Of a stretch of DNA of 7,297 nucleotides, positions 5,614-7,297 are shown one piece after another. Numbering within the stretch: position 1 is the stretch's first letter; each line of letters opens with the position of its first letter. Source of the stretch: Frankiales bacterium (GTDB lineage Bacteria; Actinomycetota; Actinomycetes; Mycobacteriales; SCTD01). The notes under the pieces are model-generated. The model saw only the letters and a program-made list of their open reading frames with translations, had not been told where the DNA came from and ran no database searches. The position numbers were made by a program, and so were the translations under genes. Where the stretch lies: positions 1-7,297 of the forward strand of contig JAOPWK010000216.1 in NCBI GenBank assembly GCA_025965735.1, in the 5' to 3' direction.

Positions 5614-6327
5614 TCACTGCTGCTCCTCGTACGTGGTGGGAAGGGGGTGTGCAGCGGGGTTCACGCGCGCGACGACCTCGTCGAGGACGCGCTCGGTGTA
5701 GCCGACGAACAGGTGTTTGGCGCCCTCGACGGCCACCACGTCGCACTGCGGCACGACGGCGAACCGCTCCCGTGCCTCGGGCGGCTGCAGGAAGTCGTCG
5801 TGCTCGGGCACGAGCGCGGTCAGCGGCTTGCCGGACTCCGCCCACGACTGCAGGTCCGACGGCTCGCTGAAGCGCAGCGGCGGGCTGATGAGCACGGCCC
5901 CGACGACGGACGGGTCGCAGCCGTACTTGAGCGCCAGGTCGGTGCCGAACGACCAGCCGACCAGCCAGATCGACGGCAGGTCCTCCGCCTCGCACAGGTC
6001 GAGGGCCGCTGCCACGTCGAACTTCTCGCCGACCGCGTTGTCGAAGCTGCCCTGGCTGGTGCCGCGCGGGCTGGTCGTCCCGCGGGTGTTGAAGCGCAGC
6101 ACCGCGAGGTCGGCGAGGGCGGGCAGCCGGTAGCTCGCCTTCTTCAGCAGGTGGCTGTCCATGAAGCCGCCCTGGGTCGGCAGCGGGTGCAGGCACACCA
6201 GGGTGGCGACCGGCGGGTCCACCGGCGGGAGCGCCAGCTCGCCCACCAGCTCCAGTCCGTCGGCGGTGTGCAGGACGACGTCGCGCCGCTGCGCAGGCAG
6301 CACGGTGTTGGCGCGGATGTCGGGCAT
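5614..6327 (-). CDS. Alpha/beta hydrolase, COG2945-like (small dienelactone-hydrolase-type fold)
   Basis: A 237-aa cytosolic hydrolase without a large cap. The pattern is VCLHPLPTQGGFMDSHLLKKAS near residues 44-65, LRFNTRGTTSPRG at about 77-89, nucleophile Ser126 in GWSFGTD, the acid probably Asp177 or Asp178 in PEHDDFLQP, and the base His205 in GAKHLFVG. These features match COG2945 alpha/beta hydrolases, which have no firmly assigned substrate. The ATG at 6327 is preferred because the open frame further upstream crosses a long hairpin and the neighbouring gene, while a TAGGGT -10-like element sits just before this ATG. The C-terminus (LPTTYEEQQ) is polar. It is the first gene of the probable hydrolase-SDR-hydrolase operon, with a 52-nt gap to the SDR. 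Confidence 0.85.
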   Translation of the reverse strand: MPDIRANTVLPAQRRDVVLHTADGLELVGELALPPVDPPVATLVCLHPLPTQGGFMDSHLLKKASYRLPALADLAVLRFNTRGTTSPRGTSQGSFDNAVGEKFDVAAALDLCEAEDLPSIWLVGWSFGTDLALKYGCDPSVVGAVLISPPLRFSEPSDLQSWAESGKPLTALVPEHDDFLQPPEARERFAVVPQCDVVAVEGAKHLFVGYTERVLDEVVARVNPAAHPLPTTYEEQQ

Positions 6328-6335
6328 GGCGTCCG

Positions 6336-6341
6336 ACCCTA
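6336..6341 (-). promoter_or_regulatory. Candidate -10 element TAGGGT for a leaderless hydrolase transcript
   Basis: On the minus strand TAGGGT (6341 to 6336) matches TANNNT and ends 8 nt before the ATG at 6327, placing a transcription start at or 1-2 nt before the start codon. There is no Shine-Dalgarno in the 8 nt between, which fits leaderless translation. No clear -35 is present; that region falls in the long hairpin arm. Confidence 0.42.
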
Positions 6342-6345
6342 CTGA

Positions 6346-6419
6346 CCCCCGCCGATCATGCAGTTCGGGCACACCCGCTGAGCGTGCGGGGCGTGCCACA
6401 ACTGCATGATCGGCGAGGG
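6346..6419. repeat. Long near-perfect intergenic hairpin (16-bp perfect arms)
   Basis: Arms 6350-6365 and 6400-6415 are perfectly complementary over 16 bp (CGCCGATCATGCAGTT and its complement). Inside are a 2x2 mismatch, a 5-bp stem (6368-6372/6393-6397), a small asymmetric bulge, a 5-bp stem (6374-6378/6386-6390) and a 7-nt loop. Outside, past one mismatch, three more C:G pairs extend it to 6346-6419. It starts 3-7 nt after the stop of the 107-aa gene and ends shortly before the hydrolase promoter candidate. It can act as a terminator for the upstream operon, but no U-tract follows, and its length and AT-richer arms also fit a palindromic dispersed repeat or a MITE-like remnant. Confidence 0.8.
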
Positions 6420-6421
6420 GA

Positions 6422-6745
6422 TCAGCCGTAGCGGGGGGCGTTCTTGCTGCGGTGCACCTTGACGCCGCGGCGGCCACGGGCGTCCCAGCACGCCGTGTGC
6501 CAGTGCCGGCGGTCGTCCGGCCGCCCCTCCGGCCAGGCCACCACGTGCGGCGTCCCAGCGCGCAGCTCCTGGTCGCAGCCCGGACAGCGGTACGGACGCG
6601 CGCTGGCGGTGCCGGCCACCCTGCGTACGACGTGACCGTCCTCGACGCGCTCCCCCACCGGCGGACGGGGCGCGTCGTCGTCGCCCTTCTTGAGCGCGGC
6701 CAAGGCGGCGGCCCGCTTGGCCGCCCGCCCCGAGCCGCCGGCCAC
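6422..6745 (-). CDS. Small conserved actinobacterial Cys/His (probable zinc-binding) protein
   Basis: A 107-aa basic protein. Residues 1-30 are Ala/Lys/Arg-rich and poorly ordered. The conserved part is about residues 42-106: RVAGTASARPYRCPGCDQEL, then TPHVVAWPE, DDRRHWHTACW and the tail RSKNAPRYG. Cys54, Cys57, His81, His83 and Cys86 are candidate zinc ligands (CPGC and HWHTACW), suggesting a treble-clef or zinc-ribbon-like fold. I recall close relatives in Streptomyces and other actinobacteria where they carry the label 'ATP/GTP-binding protein'; no nucleotide-binding motif is visible here, so that label looks wrong. The function is unknown; nucleic-acid binding is possible given the charge. 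The GTG start at 6745 is the first possible codon, because the TAG of the dehydrogenase lies directly before it in the same frame. It lacks a good ribosome binding site, and a downstream start is possible. Confidence 0.75.
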   Translation of the reverse strand: MAGGSGRAAKRAAALAALKKGDDDAPRPPVGERVEDGHVVRRVAGTASARPYRCPGCDQELRAGTPHVVAWPEGRPDDRRHWHTACWDARGRRGVKVHRSKNAPRYG

Positions 6746-7297
6746 CTACTTGCGCGCGTAGTCGCGGAAGCCGCGCCCGGTCTTGCGGCCGAGGTAGCCC
6801 GCCTTCACCAGGTGCTCGAGCATCGGCGCCGGGACGTCGCCCGGCTCGCGGAACTCGTCGAACAGCGTCCGCTGGATGGCCAGCGTGACGTCGAGCCCGA
6901 CGACGTCCATCAGCGCGAACGGGCCCATCGGGTGGCCGCAGCCCTTGGTCATCGCGAAGTCGATGTCGTCGATCGACGCGTAGTGCGCCTCGAGCATCTT
7001 CACCGCGTCGTTCAGGTAGGGGAACAGCAGCGCGTTGACGATGAAGCCGGCGCGGTCGCCGCAGAGCACGGCGTGCTTCTTGGTCTTCTTGCAGACATCG
7101 AGGATCGTCGCGACGACGTCCTCGGACGTGGTCACCGTCGGCACGACCTCCACCAGCTTCATGACGGTCGCCGGGTTGAACCAGTGCATGCCCACGACGT
7201 CCTGCGGGCGCGAGGTCGCCTGCGCGCACTCGATGACCGGCAGGCTGGAGGTGGTGGTCGCCAGGATCGCGCCCGGCTTCATGACGTCGTCCAGCGC
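6746..7297 (-). CDS. 3-hydroxyacyl-CoA (3-hydroxybutyryl-CoA) dehydrogenase, C-terminal part (5' truncated by window edge)
   Basis: The last 183 residues of an enzyme usually about 285 aa. It interconverts 3-hydroxyacyl-CoA and 3-oxoacyl-CoA with NAD(P)H, in the cytosol. The active-site residues of the family are in place: Ser17 of the fragment in TTTSSLPV, the His38-Glu50 pair in GMHWFNPATVMKLVEVV, and Asn88 in DRAGFIVNALLFPYLNDAV. Their spacing equals that of human HADH Ser137, His158, Glu170 and Asn208. The C-terminal domain continues with MTKGCGHPMGPFALMDVVGLDV and ends in the typical LGRKTGRGFRDYARK. The N-terminal Rossmann glycine motif lies beyond the window. FadB2, PaaH and Hbd all fit, so I give no symbol. 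Its TAG stop directly abuts the GTG of the 107-aa gene, suggesting co-transcription. A role in acetoacetyl-CoA to crotonyl-CoA flow with ccr is plausible. Confidence 0.92.
   Translation of the reverse strand, partial: ALDDVMKPGAILATTTSSLPVIECAQATSRPQDVVGMHWFNPATVMKLVEVVPTVTTSEDVVATILDVCKKTKKHAVLCGDRAGFIVNALLFPYLNDAVKMLEAHYASIDDIDFAMTKGCGHPMGPFALMDVVGLDVTLAIQRTLFDEFREPGDVPAPMLEHLVKAGYLGRKTGRGFRDYARK

Noticed and set aside
5119..6345. 408-codon plus-strand open frame
   Set aside because: Antisense to the SDR and the COG2945-like hydrolase, no motifs, composition of a shadow frame.
6328..6477. Upstream extension of the COG2945-like hydrolase (50 residues)
   Set aside because: It would overlap the 107-aa gene and read through the long hairpin; the extension has no family similarity, while ATG 6327 fits the promoter candidate.
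6339..7229. 296-codon minus-strand open frame ending in CPNCMIGGGQ
   Set aside because: A frame-shifted shadow of the dehydrogenase and Cys/His gene that continues into the hairpin; the CxxC at its end is only the hairpin arm translated.

Overview
The window looks like chromosomal DNA from a high-GC Gram-positive actinobacterium. Codon third positions are almost all G or C. GTG starts are frequent. The gene content is typical of Actinomycetes: a crotonyl-CoA carboxylase/reductase, a DivIVA/FilP-like coiled-coil protein, an LPXTG surface protein and a small Cys/His protein often mislabelled 'ATP/GTP-binding'. I cannot name the genus. I see no phage, IS, CRISPR, tRNA or rRNA, and the coding density is very high.

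Plus-strand block (1-4045). The window opens inside ccr (crotonyl-CoA carboxylase/reductase, C-terminal 187 residues), which ends in a 17-bp perfect terminator hairpin. A two-gene unit follows: a DivIVA-domain coiled-coil protein, whose stop overlaps by 8 nt the GTG start of an AI-2E/PerM-type membrane protein. The membrane protein carries an unusual acidic coiled-coil N-terminus of about 100 residues. After two tandem small hairpins comes a monocistronic secreted protein with a signal peptide, a Gly-rich low-complexity region, a conserved two-Cys beta-rich domain and an LPFTG sorting signal.

Minus-strand block (4042-7297). Read right to left: the C-terminal part of a 3-hydroxyacyl(butyryl)-CoA dehydrogenase; directly abutting it, a 107-aa Cys/His protein; a long, nearly perfect intergenic hairpin; an alpha/beta hydrolase with a leaderless-type promoter candidate; an SDR oxidoreductase with a full catalytic tetrad; and a second alpha/beta hydrolase, translationally coupled to the SDR by a GTGA overlap. 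The last gene converges on the LPXTG gene and the two stop codons share a single CTAG.

How the genes fit together. The two edge genes, ccr and the hydroxyacyl-CoA dehydrogenase, both belong to acetoacetyl/crotonyl-CoA chemistry and frame a block of cell-envelope genes and small-molecule hydrolase/reductase genes. No single pathway links the middle genes. The most unusual items are the 16-bp perfect inverted repeat at 6350-6415, the coiled-coil scaffold/membrane-protein pair, and the sortase-anchored protein with a domain I cannot name. I do not see a clear new defence or mobile system here.
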